Part shown: positions 17,742 to 27,800 of the stretch, piece by piece
How the letters are laid out: every line of letters starts with the position of its first letter
How positions within the stretch are numbered: position 1 is the stretch's first letter
Origin: Pseudonocardia cypriaca
GTDB lineage: Bacteria; Actinomycetota; Actinomycetes; Mycobacteriales; Pseudonocardiaceae
Length of the DNA: 64,000 nucleotides
Direction of reading: 5' to 3'
Assembly: GCF_006717045.1 (NCBI RefSeq)
Contig: NZ_VFPH01000001.1
Coordinates: 1,302,001 to 1,366,000, forward strand
Position numbers and translations under genes: made by a program
The notes under the pieces: model-generated
Database searches by the model: none
What the model was told of the DNA's origin: nothing
The model's input: the letters and a program-made list of their open reading frames with translations, nothing else

Positions 17742-19667
17742 GTGACGACCACCCGGCACCGCCTGACCAGCGCGCCAACCGTCCATCCGCTCGAGCCGCT
17801 GACGGCGGCGGAGGTCACTCGAGCTGTCGATCTGCTCCGCGGCTCCGGCCATGTGGGTGACGCGTGCCGCTTCGTCTCGATAGTCCTGCGGGAGCCGGAG
17901 AAGTCCGCTGTGCTCGCGTTCGACGCCGACGGGACCGCGACCGCACGGGAAGCGGACGCGATCGTGCTCGACACGGCGGACGGGAAGACCTACGAGGCGG
18001 TCGTCTCGCTCACCGACGGGGCCGTGTCCCGCTGGGAGCACGTGCCCGGTGTGCAGCCGCAGGTGATGCTGGAGGAGTTCTTCCAGTGCGAGGAGATCGT
18101 CAAGAGCGATCCCGGGGTCCATGAGGCGCTACGCAAGCGCGACATCACCGAGTTCGACGGCGTCATGGTGGACCCGTGGTCGGCCGGGCACTACGGCGAC
18201 GAGGAGCAGGGCCGGCTGCTGCGCGGCCTGATCTGGATGAAGATGGGCGGGCCCGACGACAACGGTTACGCCCACCCGGTCGAGAACCTCGTCGTCTACG
18301 TCGACACGCAGGCCAAGCGCGTGGTGAAGATAGAGGACCACGGCGTCGTGCCGGTCCCGCAGCGGCCCGGCAACTACACCCCGGACGCGGTCGCGCCGCG
18401 CACCGACCTGCGGCCGATCGAGATCACCCAGCCCCAGGGCACCTCGTTCACCGTGGACGGGCACGAGGTGCGCTGGCAGAAGTGGCGTTTCCGGGTCGGG
18501 TTCACCCCGCGCGAAGGGCTCGTTCTGCACACGGTCCGCTACACCGACGGCGACCGCGAGCGCCCCGTCCTCCACCGCGCGTCGCTGTCGGAGATGGTCG
18601 TGCCCTACGGCGACCCGGCACCGACGCACCGGCGCAAGAACGCCTTCGACGCAGGCGAGTACAACATCGGCACCCTGGCCAACCCGCTCGAGCTCGGCTG
18701 CGACTGCCTCGGTGAGATCCACTACTTCGACGCCGTGTTCGCCGACGCCGACGGAAACCCGCTGACCATCCCGAACGCCGTGTGCCTGCACGAGGAGGAC
18801 TACGGCCTGCTCTGGAAGCACACCGACTTCCGCACCGAGAAGACCGAGGTCCGCCGGTCGCGGCGGTTGGTGGTCTCGTTCATCGCCACCGTCGGCAACT
18901 ACGAGTACGGCTTCTTCTGGTACCTCTACCAGGACGGCACGATCCAGTTCGAGGTCAAGCTCACCGGCATCATGTCGACCGGTGCTGTCCCGCCGGGCAC
19001 CCGGCCGACGCACGGCCAGCTCCTCAACGCCGACGGCCTCTACGCCCCGATCCACCAGCACTGGTTCAACATGCGGCTGGACTTCGACGTCGACGGCACC
19101 GCCAACTCGGTCTACGAGGTCGACACGATGACCGACCCGCCGGGCCCGGACAACCCGCTGGGCAACGCCTTCCGCACCGTCGACACGCTGCTGGAGACCG
19201 AGCGCGGCGCGCAGCGGAGCGTGAGTCCGGACCGAGCCCGGTACTGGAAGATCGTCAGCCCGGACGCGCGCAACGCCGTCGGCGAGCCCACCGCTTACGC
19301 GCTCAAGCCGCACGGCAACGTCGTGCCGTTCGTGCGGCCGGAGGCGAGCGTGCTCAACCGTGCCGGGTTCATGGCCCACCACCTGTGGGTCACGCCGTAC
19401 GAGGAGCAGGAGCGGCACGCTGCGGGCGACTACCCGAACCAGCACCAGGGCGGCGACGGGCTGCCCCGCTGGACCGCCGCGGACCGTCGGGTGGCCGACA
19501 CCGACGTGGTGGTCTGGTACTCGTTCGGCGAGCACCACGCCGCGCGCCTCGAGGACTGGCCGGTGATGCCCGTGCAGTACGCCGGGTTCTCGCTGCAGCC
19601 GACCGGGTTCTTCGACCAGAGCCCCGCGCTGGACGTGCCGCGCTCCGTGAACGGGCACTGCGGCTGA
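17742..19667 (+). CDS. Copper-containing primary amine oxidase
   Basis: A 641-residue copper amine oxidase. The topaquinone precursor is the first Tyr of VGNYEYGF (about residue 387, codon 18900-18902). The catalytic base is the Asp of NAFDAGEYNIG, copper ligands are the HxH in PIHQHWFNMRLD and the His pair in MAHHLWVTPYEEQE. LGCDCLGEIHYFDAV is another family block. The GTG at 17742 is preceded by AAGGGGAGGGG; an earlier in-frame ATG at 17685 would add 19 residues not expected in this family. The enzyme deaminates primary amines to aldehydes with H2O2 release. The permease gene downstream suggests uptake of the amine. Confidence 0.95.
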   Translation: MTTTRHRLTSAPTVHPLEPLTAAEVTRAVDLLRGSGHVGDACRFVSIVLREPEKSAVLAFDADGTATAREADAIVLDTADGKTYEAVVSLTDGAVSRWEHVPGVQPQVMLEEFFQCEEIVKSDPGVHEALRKRDITEFDGVMVDPWSAGHYGDEEQGRLLRGLIWMKMGGPDDNGYAHPVENLVVYVDTQAKRVVKIEDHGVVPVPQRPGNYTPDAVAPRTDLRPIEITQPQGTSFTVDGHEVRWQKWRFRVGFTPREGLVLHTVRYTDGDRERPVLHRASLSEMVVPYGDPAPTHRRKNAFDAGEYNIGTLANPLELGCDCLGEIHYFDAVFADADGNPLTIPNAVCLHEEDYGLLWKHTDFRTEKTEVRRSRRLVVSFIATVGNYEYGFFWYLYQDGTIQFEVKLTGIMSTGAVPPGTRPTHGQLLNADGLYAPIHQHWFNMRLDFDVDGTANSVYEVDTMTDPPGPDNPLGNAFRTVDTLLETERGAQRSVSPDRARYWKIVSPDARNAVGEPTAYALKPHGNVVPFVRPEASVLNRAGFMAHHLWVTPYEEQERHAAGDYPNQHQGGDGLPRWTAADRRVADTDVVVWYSFGEHHAARLEDWPVMPVQYAGFSLQPTGFFDQSPALDVPRSVNGHCG

Positions 19668-19685
19668 GGAGTCGGGGGAGGCCTC

Positions 19686-19780
19686 GATGAGCGAGCTTGC
19701 GAGCGAATCAATGTCACAGCGCCCGCGCGAAGCGCCGGCCGAGCGCAGCGAGGCCGAGCGATGAGCGAGCGAGTGGTGGG
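19686..19780 (+). repeat. GAGCGAGC-type palindromic intergenic repeat
   Basis: ATGAGCGAGCTTGCGAGCGAA followed by CGAGCGCAGCGAGGCCGAGC and GATGAGCGAGCGAG forms interleaved inverted copies of GAGCGAGC/GCTTGCGAGC. Such GCGAGC-rich spacers are common between actinobacterial genes. It overlaps the first codons of the permease gene (MSERV). Confidence 0.45.
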
Positions 19781-21194
19781 CCCGCAGGACAGCGGGCTGG
19801 AGAAGACGCTGGGCACCTGGTCGATCTTCGTCGCCGGGGTGGGCCTCGTCGTGGCGGCCAGCACGCTGGTCAGCGACTTCGTCGGCTACTTCACGATCGG
19901 GCTGGCGTTCCTGGTCGCTCTCGTGATCGGCTTCCTGATCAACCTCTTCCTCGGCCTGTCCTGCGCGGAGCTGTCCACGACGTACCCGAAGGCCGGGGCG
20001 CTCTACGAGTACGGGGCGCGAGCGGTCCCGTGGCGAGGCGCCTCCGTCGTCGCCGGGCTCTTCCTGGCCTTCGCGTTCTACGGGATGTTCGGCATCGTGG
20101 GAGCGCTGGAGATCGCCGCGGGGTCGTTCGGCCTCCAGGCGCTCTTCGGCGCCACCGGCGCGCTCGCCCCGTGGATCATCGCGATGACGGTCCTCGCCAC
20201 GCTGCCCAACCTCGTGCACGTGCGGACGATGGCGATCATCGAGGCCGTCGTCCTCGTCGGCATGCTCGCCATCCGCTGGTTCTTCGGCGTCGCTGGATGG
20301 GCAGGCTTCTCGAACACCGGTGCGTGGTCGGCCGGCAACTGGGTGGGCGAGATCGGCGTCTTCGAGTGGTCCGCGGTCGCCGGTGCCCTGGCCCTGGCCT
20401 ACTGGAGCTTCGTCGGAATCGAGTTCGTCGCGCCGCTGGCGGAGGAGACCCGCAACCCCCGGCGCAACCTCCCGGCCGGGATCGTCCTCGGGCTGCTGGC
20501 CATCCTCGCCACCTCGGCGTTCATGGGAACCGGCGTCGGTGGGACCCGTCCCCTCGCCGAATGGGAGGAGTCGGCCATGGGGCCGGCCGGCTGTGACGGG
20601 AGCTGTCCGCAGCTGGTGGTGGGGGAGGCGATGTTCGGTGGCTGGGGACATGGCCTCATGGCGCTCGCCACCGCGGCCGCGACGTACACGTCCATGGTGA
20701 TCGTGCTCGCAGCGATGCCGCGGATCCTCTACGGGATCGCCCGTGACGGCAACTTCTTCGGTGCCCGGCTGTCGCGGGTGTTCGCCTACCTGCACCCCCG
20801 CTTCCGGACGCCCTGGGTCGCCGTCTTCGTCACCGCGGTCGCGTACAGCGTCGTCGCGATCTTCTTCAACGACGTCGTCACCCTCATCTACGCCGGCTCG
20901 TACGCCTGGGTGATCATCTACATCCTCTGGCACCTCCTCGTCGTCGTCTCCCGGTTCACCGACCCGGACGTCGCCCGGCCCTTCCGGCTCCCTCTCGCGG
21001 TGCCGATCATCGGTGCGCTGGGCACCGTGTTCGCGCTCTACTTCGCGTTCCAGGGCGCGCACAGCACGTACGGCCTGCCGGCGCTCGCGATCTTCGCCGG
21101 GGCCATGGTCGCTGCGCTCGTGTCGTACGCGCTGGCGCGGGCGAGACAGCCGGTCCGGGCCTCGGACGAGCAGGGGGACGTGACGAAGCGATGA
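19761..21194 (+). CDS. APC-family amino acid/amine permease
   Basis: A 477-residue polytopic membrane protein with about 12 hydrophobic segments. It begins MSERVVGPQDSGLEKTLGTW, and TM1 carries the GxG-type unwound stretch IFVAGVGLVVAASTLVSDF. SFVGIEFVAPLAEETRNPRR is the TM6-TM7 motif typical of the APC superfamily, where substrate is bound. The start lies about 90 bases after the amine oxidase stop, so it probably imports the amine used by that enzyme. The stop overlaps the next gene by four bases (ATGA). Confidence 0.9.
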   Translation: MSERVVGPQDSGLEKTLGTWSIFVAGVGLVVAASTLVSDFVGYFTIGLAFLVALVIGFLINLFLGLSCAELSTTYPKAGALYEYGARAVPWRGASVVAGLFLAFAFYGMFGIVGALEIAAGSFGLQALFGATGALAPWIIAMTVLATLPNLVHVRTMAIIEAVVLVGMLAIRWFFGVAGWAGFSNTGAWSAGNWVGEIGVFEWSAVAGALALAYWSFVGIEFVAPLAEETRNPRRNLPAGIVLGLLAILATSAFMGTGVGGTRPLAEWEESAMGPAGCDGSCPQLVVGEAMFGGWGHGLMALATAAATYTSMVIVLAAMPRILYGIARDGNFFGARLSRVFAYLHPRFRTPWVAVFVTAVAYSVVAIFFNDVVTLIYAGSYAWVIIYILWHLLVVVSRFTDPDVARPFRLPLAVPIIGALGTVFALYFAFQGAHSTYGLPALAIFAGAMVAALVSYALARARQPVRASDEQGDVTKR

Positions 21195-21763
21195 GGTCGG
21201 AGCGCCTGGCGCCGCTGTCGCTCCGGCATCGCGCGTCGCTGCTCTACGAGGGACGCCGCAGCGCCGTCCTCGAAGAACCCGTCGACGCCATGCGCCGGGC
21301 CGGGCTCCACCCCGTCACCGACCCCCGGTCCCGACACGCCAGGAGCCGGATCGGGGACGACATCGCCGTCGAGGTCGGTTTCGCCAGCTCCTTCCGTGTC
21401 TTCGGCGCCCTCATCGACACCCTGTGGACCGGGAAGCGCGAGGGCATCCGGCTGCCCCCGGCCGTCATCGGCTACCGATTCGGACGGAGCGGCCGTTTCG
21501 TGGCGAAGACCAGGAGCGAGCGGGCCGGCGTCGTCGCGGAGGCGCTCAACGCCGACCCCGACCTCCGGCCGCTCCTCGCGCGGGCCGAGTTGAAGGACCT
21601 GCACCTGGCGCAAGGCCCGCAAGGGCGATCGGTGCAGCTGCAGCCTCTGGCCGGGACGATCACAGCGCTGTACTTCCCACCGCTCCCGCCGTACACCGTG
21701 CTCATCCGGCCCGACGAGGCGGACGCCCAGCTGGTGCTCCTCACCCGCTTGCTGACGGCGTGA
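21191..21763 (+). CDS. Hypothetical protein coupled to the permease gene
   Basis: A 190-residue soluble protein starting MRSERLAPLSLRHRASLLYE. I do not recognise a family. Arg and Leu are abundant. Segments such as TLWTGKREGIRLPPAVIGYR and LAGTITALYFPPLPPYTVLI suggest a mixed alpha/beta fold, with no signal peptide or helix long enough for a membrane span. The ATG overlaps the permease stop, so it is translationally coupled and likely part of the amine-utilisation unit. No catalytic motif stands out. Confidence 0.65.
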   Translation: MRSERLAPLSLRHRASLLYEGRRSAVLEEPVDAMRRAGLHPVTDPRSRHARSRIGDDIAVEVGFASSFRVFGALIDTLWTGKREGIRLPPAVIGYRFGRSGRFVAKTRSERAGVVAEALNADPDLRPLLARAELKDLHLAQGPQGRSVQLQPLAGTITALYFPPLPPYTVLIRPDEADAQLVLLTRLLTA

Positions 21764-22077
21764 GTGGCCCGGCGACGTGGGACCGCCTCGCTGCCAGGCG
21801 CGCGATTTCTCGGCGGCGCCGTCGAGCAGGCGCTCTCGCACTCTCGACCGGGAAGAAGACATACCGGCGGATCGCGGCACGGGCTCCTGAGCGGCTGACC
21901 GTCGGATGACTGCACCGGCGCGGTCTCGGACAGATGTGGATTGCGGTGTTGGCTGCGGTTCCGTATGTCGGCAACGAGAACTGTCGCGCGGGTGGCTCAG
22001 GGCGACGAGCGCAACCCGTTCCGAGATCGGGTGTCTCCCCTTGTGGAACGTCGGGAGACGGCCGTTCCTGCGGGGAC
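21764..22077. other. Stretch without recognisable gene
   Basis: About 310 bases past the amine-utilisation unit. Short frames in all phases break up quickly. No repeat or hairpin is obvious. Confidence 0.4.
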
Positions 22078-22371
22078 ATGGTTGACGTTCCCGTTCCGAC
22101 GAATGACCCGATTGTCTTCGACGCGCCGTTCCGCCCGGGGATGTACGAGGTCGGGGTGAGCCTGGCGGCCGCCGATCCGGGCGGACCGCCGGTCGTCCGC
22201 GAGTCGAACAAGCTGCTCCTGCGGATCGAACCGAGCCGCAACATCAAGTACCTGCTGCGCAGCGAGCAGGGACGCTGTATCGAGGAGACGCCGGGCGCAG
22301 GGAGCGACGAGATCTGGTGGGACGCGTTCGTCGGCCAGCTCGTCCCGCACCAGCGCTCCATGCAGCGATAA
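22078..22371 (+). pseudogene. Unknown protein fragment
   Basis: The frame from ATG 22078 reads MVDVPVPTNDPIVFDAPFRP, then GMYEVGVSLAAADPGGPPVV, RIEPSRNIKYLLRSEQGRCI, SDEIWWDAFVGQLVPH and a stop (97 residues). The pattern looks like the beta-strands of a carbohydrate-binding or SDEIxx-type domain. No start region typical of a secreted protein precedes it. I cannot assign a family; it may be a gene tail. Confidence 0.35.
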
Positions 22372-22524
22372 CCCCGGTTCGGCGACGGACCAGGCGGACG
22401 ACGAGGACAACGGCCCTGCTGGAGACCCACAACGGTGAGGTTCGAGGCTGCAGGTCGTCGACGTGGCCCGAAACTCGGGGAGGTGAGCTCCCAGGGTGTC
22501 GGTGCGTCCCGAGACGCTGATGCC

Positions 22525-23130
22525 GTGTACCAGCATCTCGACCCCGGCCCGGTCCCACCGGCATCGTCCCCGGCGACTTCACGGGTGATGCGCCGAACCA
22601 GGAGATCCGGCACGCGGCCGGAGATGGCGCTGCGGCGTGCTTTGCACCGGCGCGGCTTGCGGTTCGTCGTCGATCGGCCCGTGCCGGGTGGGAACCGGCG
22701 TCGGCGCGTCGACATCCTGTTGCGCGGCGCGCGGGTCGCCGTGTTCGTCGACGGTTGCTTCTGGCACTCCTGCCCCGACCACAGCCATCTCCCCAAGACC
22801 AACACCAGCTGGTGGCGTCTGAAGTTTCGTGGCATCGCCCGTCGCGATCGCGACACCGACACGCAGCTCGCCACAGCGGGCTGGCCCGCCGTCAGGGTTT
22901 GGGAACACGAGGACCCGGTCGAAGCGGCCCAGGGTATAGAGCAACTCGTGCGCGACCAACGGCCGAGAAGCAGCTGCGCCGGACTTGTGTGCGCTCGGAC
23001 GGGCGTGTCCCAGCGGTACGTCAACCGCCACGCCTGTGACCAGGTCATACACGGCAACGGTCGAATGGCCGCCATGAAACCTGCTCGTCAGGTGCATGAT
23101 CTTGTGTCCGAGGGGGGAGTTGCGCACTAA
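22525..23130 (+). CDS. vsr: Very short patch repair (Vsr)-like endonuclease
   Basis: The core reads PATSRVMRRTRRSGTRPEMA, LRRALHRRGLRFVVDRPVPG, RRVDILLRGARVAVFVDGCF and WHSCPDHSHLPKTNTSWWR. The final part RDRDTDTQLATAGWPAVRVW and EHEDPVEAAQG completes a Vsr fold with its catalytic Asp and zinc-binding His/Cys residues. The GTG at 22525 is chosen because the conserved ATSRxM block precedes the ATG at 22588. The last 45 residues do not match Vsr and run into the dispersed repeat, ending VSEGGVAH, so the 3' end may have been altered by insertion. No cytosine methyltransferase is adjacent, which is unusual for Vsr. Confidence 0.75.
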   Translation: MYQHLDPGPVPPASSPATSRVMRRTRRSGTRPEMALRRALHRRGLRFVVDRPVPGGNRRRRVDILLRGARVAVFVDGCFWHSCPDHSHLPKTNTSWWRLKFRGIARRDRDTDTQLATAGWPAVRVWEHEDPVEAAQGIEQLVRDQRPRSSCAGLVCARTGVSQRYVNRHACDQVIHGNGRMAAMKPARQVHDLVSEGGVAH

Positions 23131-23138
23131 CCACACGC
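23104..23138 (+). repeat. Dispersed repeat, copy 3 (G-run of 6)
   Basis: Same unit as at 8697 with one extra G. It supplies the last codons and stop of the Vsr-like frame. Confidence 0.85.
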
Positions 23139-23446
23139 GTCCTGCTCAGCTAAGACCAACACCGAGCGGGCGGGGCCGTTGCCTCCGCCGGGTTCGGCCT
23201 GCCAGCGCCGGCGTTAGTCGACTGGGCAGTGCGCAGGGTGGCGAACTGCGGCAGGGACGGTCTTGGAGCGGTCGGCTCGCTCGTTTCAACCACGCAGCGC
23301 CCCTCGAGGCCGCCGCTGACGCATGTCGGGCAGGATGCCCTCACACCCACACACATCGATGCGCGCCCCAGGTCGCTTAGCCTACTCGTGCCTGTGTGGG
23401 CGCCTTGGGAAGGAGGGACGTCGGCGCTACAGCCGATGCTGCCAGA
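23139..23446. other. Intergenic stretch
   Basis: About 310 bases with no gene I can support. AAGGAGGGAC at about 23409-23418 is a strong Shine-Dalgarno-like sequence about 30 bases before the chosen start at 23447. Confidence 0.4.
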
Positions 23447-24466
23447 ATGGCGTCAATCTACTACCGCATTGTGGGCTTTCCTGCACCATTGCCGAATGGG
23501 CTCACCGGTCCATATGGTGGTTATCATCGAGTATCCCCGGCGCGACTTGTGTGGGCTGCCTCCACAATCGGTACAACCCCTTTCGGGCCGCGTCCCCATC
23601 GCATGCCAGTCCTGGAGTTGCAATGGCGCGCGGCGATGATGTGCGCATCAATCGAGCAGGACGCTAAGGGGCACTTCCGCTCAGAAGGATATGCTCGGCT
23701 CGATCCATCGGAGAAAGGTGCGCTGAGCTTCTTTCTTGGCCAGGCCCAGGCAAAAGTGTTCGCTCATGACTTCTTTCGAGTTTCTCGATTCGTCCACTAC
23801 GACACGTATCTGACCTATTGTGGTCGGCCGCGCCGGAAAACCCGGCCGGACTTCATCGGGTTCTACGGGCGGCAGGTTGCTATCGGGGTTGAGGCCAAGG
23901 GTAGGTCTCGCGGCTTCGCGCCCACCCTGGTTGCGGCAGCCAAGCGGCAGGCTCGCAGTCTGCCCGTGATAGCTGGCCATCCAGCGTCTGCGACGTACGT
24001 GCATGTTGCTTACTTCGACCGCGATGAGTGGTGCGCCTACCTGGAGGATCCGCCGTCGGCGCGTCAAGGGCAGCTCGTGGATCCGGCGGCGCTGACTCTT
24101 GCGTACTACCTGCCGATCGTCGACGCGATAAGGGCGCGTCAGACCGAACTGGTGTCTCTCGTAGGCGACGACGTCATGTATCTGCGAGCCTACTTCGCGG
24201 AGACGGACATCTACGTTGCGGTGCGCGGTGATATCGCAGCGCGGGTGTCGTCTAACAGATCGGTTACTGCAGGCGGCGACAGCGCGATGCTCGGAAAGGC
24301 GACTGCTGGCCCGCTATACGAGCTTGCACTTTCGCTGGACGCCGAGTCGGCGGACCTGCGGTCACGGCCGGAGGAGGAGAGCGCAACCTTCTTCCTCGGG
24401 GGTGATGGCGTGGCGGTCGAGCTCGGCTCCAGTTGGGCTGACTGGGCGGAAGCCGGCAGGCGCTGA
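23447..24466 (+). CDS. Putative PD-(D/E)XK nuclease
   Basis: A 339-residue protein starting MASIYYRIVGFPAPL. Around residues 130-152, RRKTRPDFIGFYGRQVAIGV followed by EAKGRSRG has the beta-hairpin arrangement Asp-(about 14)-Glu-x-Lys of PD-(D/E)XK nucleases. A downstream helix (LVAAAKRQARSLPVI) carries a Gln-Ala-Arg often seen in motif IV. The rest is unrecognised. An upstream GTG at 23396 is less likely. The gene converges on the Wadjet-like operon and follows the Vsr-like gene, so a restriction or defence role is plausible. The nuclease assignment rests on the motif alone. Confidence 0.6.
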   Translation: MASIYYRIVGFPAPLPNGLTGPYGGYHRVSPARLVWAASTIGTTPFGPRPHRMPVLELQWRAAMMCASIEQDAKGHFRSEGYARLDPSEKGALSFFLGQAQAKVFAHDFFRVSRFVHYDTYLTYCGRPRRKTRPDFIGFYGRQVAIGVEAKGRSRGFAPTLVAAAKRQARSLPVIAGHPASATYVHVAYFDRDEWCAYLEDPPSARQGQLVDPAALTLAYYLPIVDAIRARQTELVSLVGDDVMYLRAYFAETDIYVAVRGDIAARVSSNRSVTAGGDSAMLGKATAGPLYELALSLDAESADLRSRPEEESATFFLGGDGVAVELGSSWADWAEAGRR

Positions 24467-24640
24467 TGCCTCGATGATCAACGGGCGGGTGCGGCTTGAG
24501 CGAGCGCCGGTCGCGTGGACGACGCGGATGACGTCGCCGCGAGGGGCGGCGTCGGGAACCGCTCGCCGGTATGGGACGCGGAGCCGGGCGCCCGCTGGCC
24601 CGCTCGTCACGCTCCAAAGCGCCAGCACAAAGGGGCGATC

Positions 24641-24677
24641 GGCGGCAGTTGAGGGTGTCGCCCGAACCTCAACCGCC
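24641..24677. terminator. Hairpin between convergent genes
   Basis: GTTGAGG (24648-24654) pairs with CCTCAAC (24667-24673), extended by GGCG/CGCC across a small bulge. It lies between the ends of the nuclease gene (24466) and the SMC-like gene (24817) and could serve both strands. Confidence 0.45.
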
Positions 24678-24816
24678 GGTCCAGTGCGATGCTTGAACCG
24701 CCCCTGGTTCGGTAGAGACTCCTTGTTTGGGGTCAGGCGAGCAGACTGACCAGGTCGCCCAACTCGTACAGCATGGGCGGAATGAGATTGCCTGAGTATA
24801 CGAGCTTCGTTGACCG

Positions 24817-27800
24817 TTACGGGATCGGGCGGCCGCGGAGGATCGCGGAAGCGGTGAGTTCGACCCGTTCCCCGTTCTCGTCGAAACCGAACATGCGGGT
24901 GGGCAGGTTCAGCGCCTCGACCTTCGACGGGTAGCAGAAGTACAGGATCTCGTTGCAGAAGGACGCAGCGTCGGGCATGACGGCGTCCTGGCACGTGCCG
25001 AGTACCGTGATGCCTTTCTCCCTGGCGACCCGCGCAACCGCAGACAGCACGTCGCGGCGGTGCTCCTCGCCGAGCGAGTCGCCGAGTTCGTCGAGGATCA
25101 GGACCCGGCCGCGGGGGTGCGGGCTTGCAAGCAACGCGGCGAGCACCAGGTGGATGCTGAAGAGCTTCTCCTGCGCGGAATTGGTGGCGTTGTCGTACGG
25201 CAACATGCGGCCGCCGGGGGAGCGGCGCCACATGGGCACGACCGACCAGATCCACGGGTCGTCCGGCCCGACCGGCCGTTCGACCATGTACTGCAACTTG
25301 GCACCGTAGCCGTCAGGGGCCGACTGGTTGAGGTCGTCCAATGCCGCGCTGATTGCGTCGAGGTTCGCCTCGACTCGGCGTTCGAGGTTGTCCTGGACAT
25401 TGGTGACGGTCGCCTCCAATCCGGCCAAGGTGGACATCGCGTAGTTCATCTCTCGCTCCCGCAGGGCGCGCGCGGCATTGATCTGTTCGGTTGCGATCCC
25501 GTCCCGCTCCTCGAACGGGGTGAGCCAGTCCCGCAAGGCGCTCGCTACTCCTGCGTAGCCTGTGTCACGGCCCGATGCCCCGCTCCGGACCAGGGTCTCC
25601 TTGCGCCGCACCGCTTCTGAGATGGCTGGAACAGGTGCTCCCGCTCCGGTATCGCGATCCACTTTCAGCAGCGTGAGGATTTCGACGAGGATCTCGTTGG
25701 CCTTCATGCTCAGCGTGTCCTGCTTGCGCCGTTCCGCCGGGGCGGCTGGGTCTCTTGGGCCTGGCGGGCGGCACACATTGTTTGAGTTATCGTAGTCGAG
25801 TGGCCCGTCCGACCAGTTGAGCAGGGTGCGGGCGGTGATGTCGTCGCCGCCGAACTCGGTTCGCCAGTATTGCAGACCCGATGAGTCGAGGGACCGTTGC
25901 GTCTTTTTCTGGTCGATGTCCAGGTCGGCGAGGCGGACGTCGCACTCCTTCCTGGCGATGGTCGCTTGAGCGAGGGTGTTCTCGGCGTTCTTCAGGTTCG
26001 TCTGTGCATTGGTATGTGCGTCCAGACTCGTTGATCTTAAATTGAATCGTTCGTCCAACAGACGGCGTACAGGGGGCAGCTGGTCCGTCTCGATGGCGCG
26101 AATCTTGGTGACCAGGTCACGATGCTCGGCGGCGGCACGGGCGGCGGCGAGGTCGCGCTCGGCATCGCGTTCCGTCCTCTCGGCGATGTCGGCGGCGACA
26201 TGTCGTTGCGTCTGGGTCTTCTGCGCTGTGGTAAGGCGTTCGCGAAGCGACGCGATGATGTGCCTGCGCCCTGCGGTCGGATGGGGGAACCCGGCGACGA
26301 CGGTGACGCCGAGCACGGGATCGAATGCTCCGCGAATCTCGGCGGAATCCACGGGCAGCATTCGCGTAGCGAGTTCGCCCAGGAACGTGAGCGCTTGACC
26401 GGGTGCGTTCAGCACGCCGGCGGGCAGCGGACCTGAAGCCGCCGGCGAACCTGCGACCAGGATGGCGCCCGGCACCCTTGAGAGGACTTGGAGTGCTTGA
26501 CGGGCTTGCTCTTCGGCGACGCAGACCGCTGCGCGCCACGGGTGTAGCCGTGGTTCCCACTCATCTCGGTGGTCGTCGGCGATCTCGACGGCGTCCATCA
26601 AGCCGGTGGCTTCCAGGCCGTGCTCAGCGAGTACAGAAAGCGCATGAGCGGCAGCTCCCGAGGCGCCGCGTTCGGCCCGATCGAGGTCCTCGGTCAGCGC
26701 GTCGATCTTCTCGTCCGCTTGCCGGGCCTCGGACATGGCGATCGCCCGTGCTTCGCGCCGGCGCGTGAGCCGAGCTTCGGCTTCGCTGATGGTCATCCGG
26801 ACATCGCGAGCGCCCTGAGCCTCCAACAGCCTCATACGCTCGTGGAGTGCGTTGACCTCTGCGATCAGCATGCTCTCTGCGAGCTGCGCCTCCCGATGCT
26901 TGTCGTCAGCGATTCTGAACGCCCGCTCGGCTGCGTCCGCCTCGGTTTTGAGTGTGCCAAAATCGCTGAGTCGTTTCTCCGTCTCCTCGAGCCCAAGCAG
27001 GCGTTCGCGCTCACGATCTTGCTCCGCCTTGATTCCCTCGAGCACAGCGGTCAGCCAGTCGGTGTGGGCGACGGTGTCCAGCAGGCCGCGGGCGAGGTGT
27101 TTGCGCCACAGGTGGTTTCCGTCCGCGAGCTTGGCCCGGATGGTCGCCCGTGTGCGCACGGCTTGGAGCGTCTTCTCCTCCTCATCCCATGCCCGCTCAC
27201 CGCCACGTCTCTTGTCATTCACTTCCGCGACCTTGTCTGCTAGCTTGCGGCGCTGCTCCTTCTCCAGCTCCAGTGCTTCGGCGCGGCCGGTCAGCCGGAT
27301 CAGTGCGGCGCCGATGTTCTCCGGGGTGAACGCACCGGTGTCCATCTTCAGCAGGGACGGCCCGCTGCGCTGCTTTCCCCTGGAGGCGACGTACGCCAGG
27401 CAACGGGGACTGCGGCCGTACAGCTTGTCCACGTACGAGCCCGCGCCGAACTCGGTTGTGGGCAGCGACTTCCAGACTTCGGGGGCTTTGCGGTGGCGGT
27501 CAGCGTCGGTGTCCGCTTCGGCGAGGTGCACGCCCGCCTGGTGGCGGACCCTCAGGTACTTCGGGTTCGACGAGATCCGCAGCCACACCGTGTGCGCTGA
27601 ACGCGCCACGTCGTCGGGGTCGGCGAAGACGCCGACGATGAATCCCTCCTGCGGGGCAGAACAATGCGTTGCTGTCACCCCCGCGGTGTCCGGTTCGAAC
27701 AGCAGTTGGGCGACCGTGGCGACGCCTCCGCCCGTCATTCGCCACTCGGGATCGCCGAGCAGCAGGGACACCGCGGCGTTGAAGCTCGTCTTGCCCGATT

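Noticed and set aside
18129..21062. Very long open frame on the minus strand opposite the amine oxidase and permease genes
   Set aside because: Antisense shadow of high-GC coding sequence; Arg/Glu/Asp/Val/His-rich product with no domain, while the plus strand encodes two well-known families.
22579..23136. Minus-strand frame opposite Vsr beginning at the dispersed repeat
   Set aside because: The segment HGGHSTVAVYDLVTGVAVDV looked gene-like, but the Vsr motifs on the plus strand are much stronger and the frame loses sense within them.
24362..25255. Arg/Pro-rich minus-strand frame overlapping the JetC-like 3' end
   Set aside because: It is out of frame with the SMC-like gene, has biased composition and no motif.
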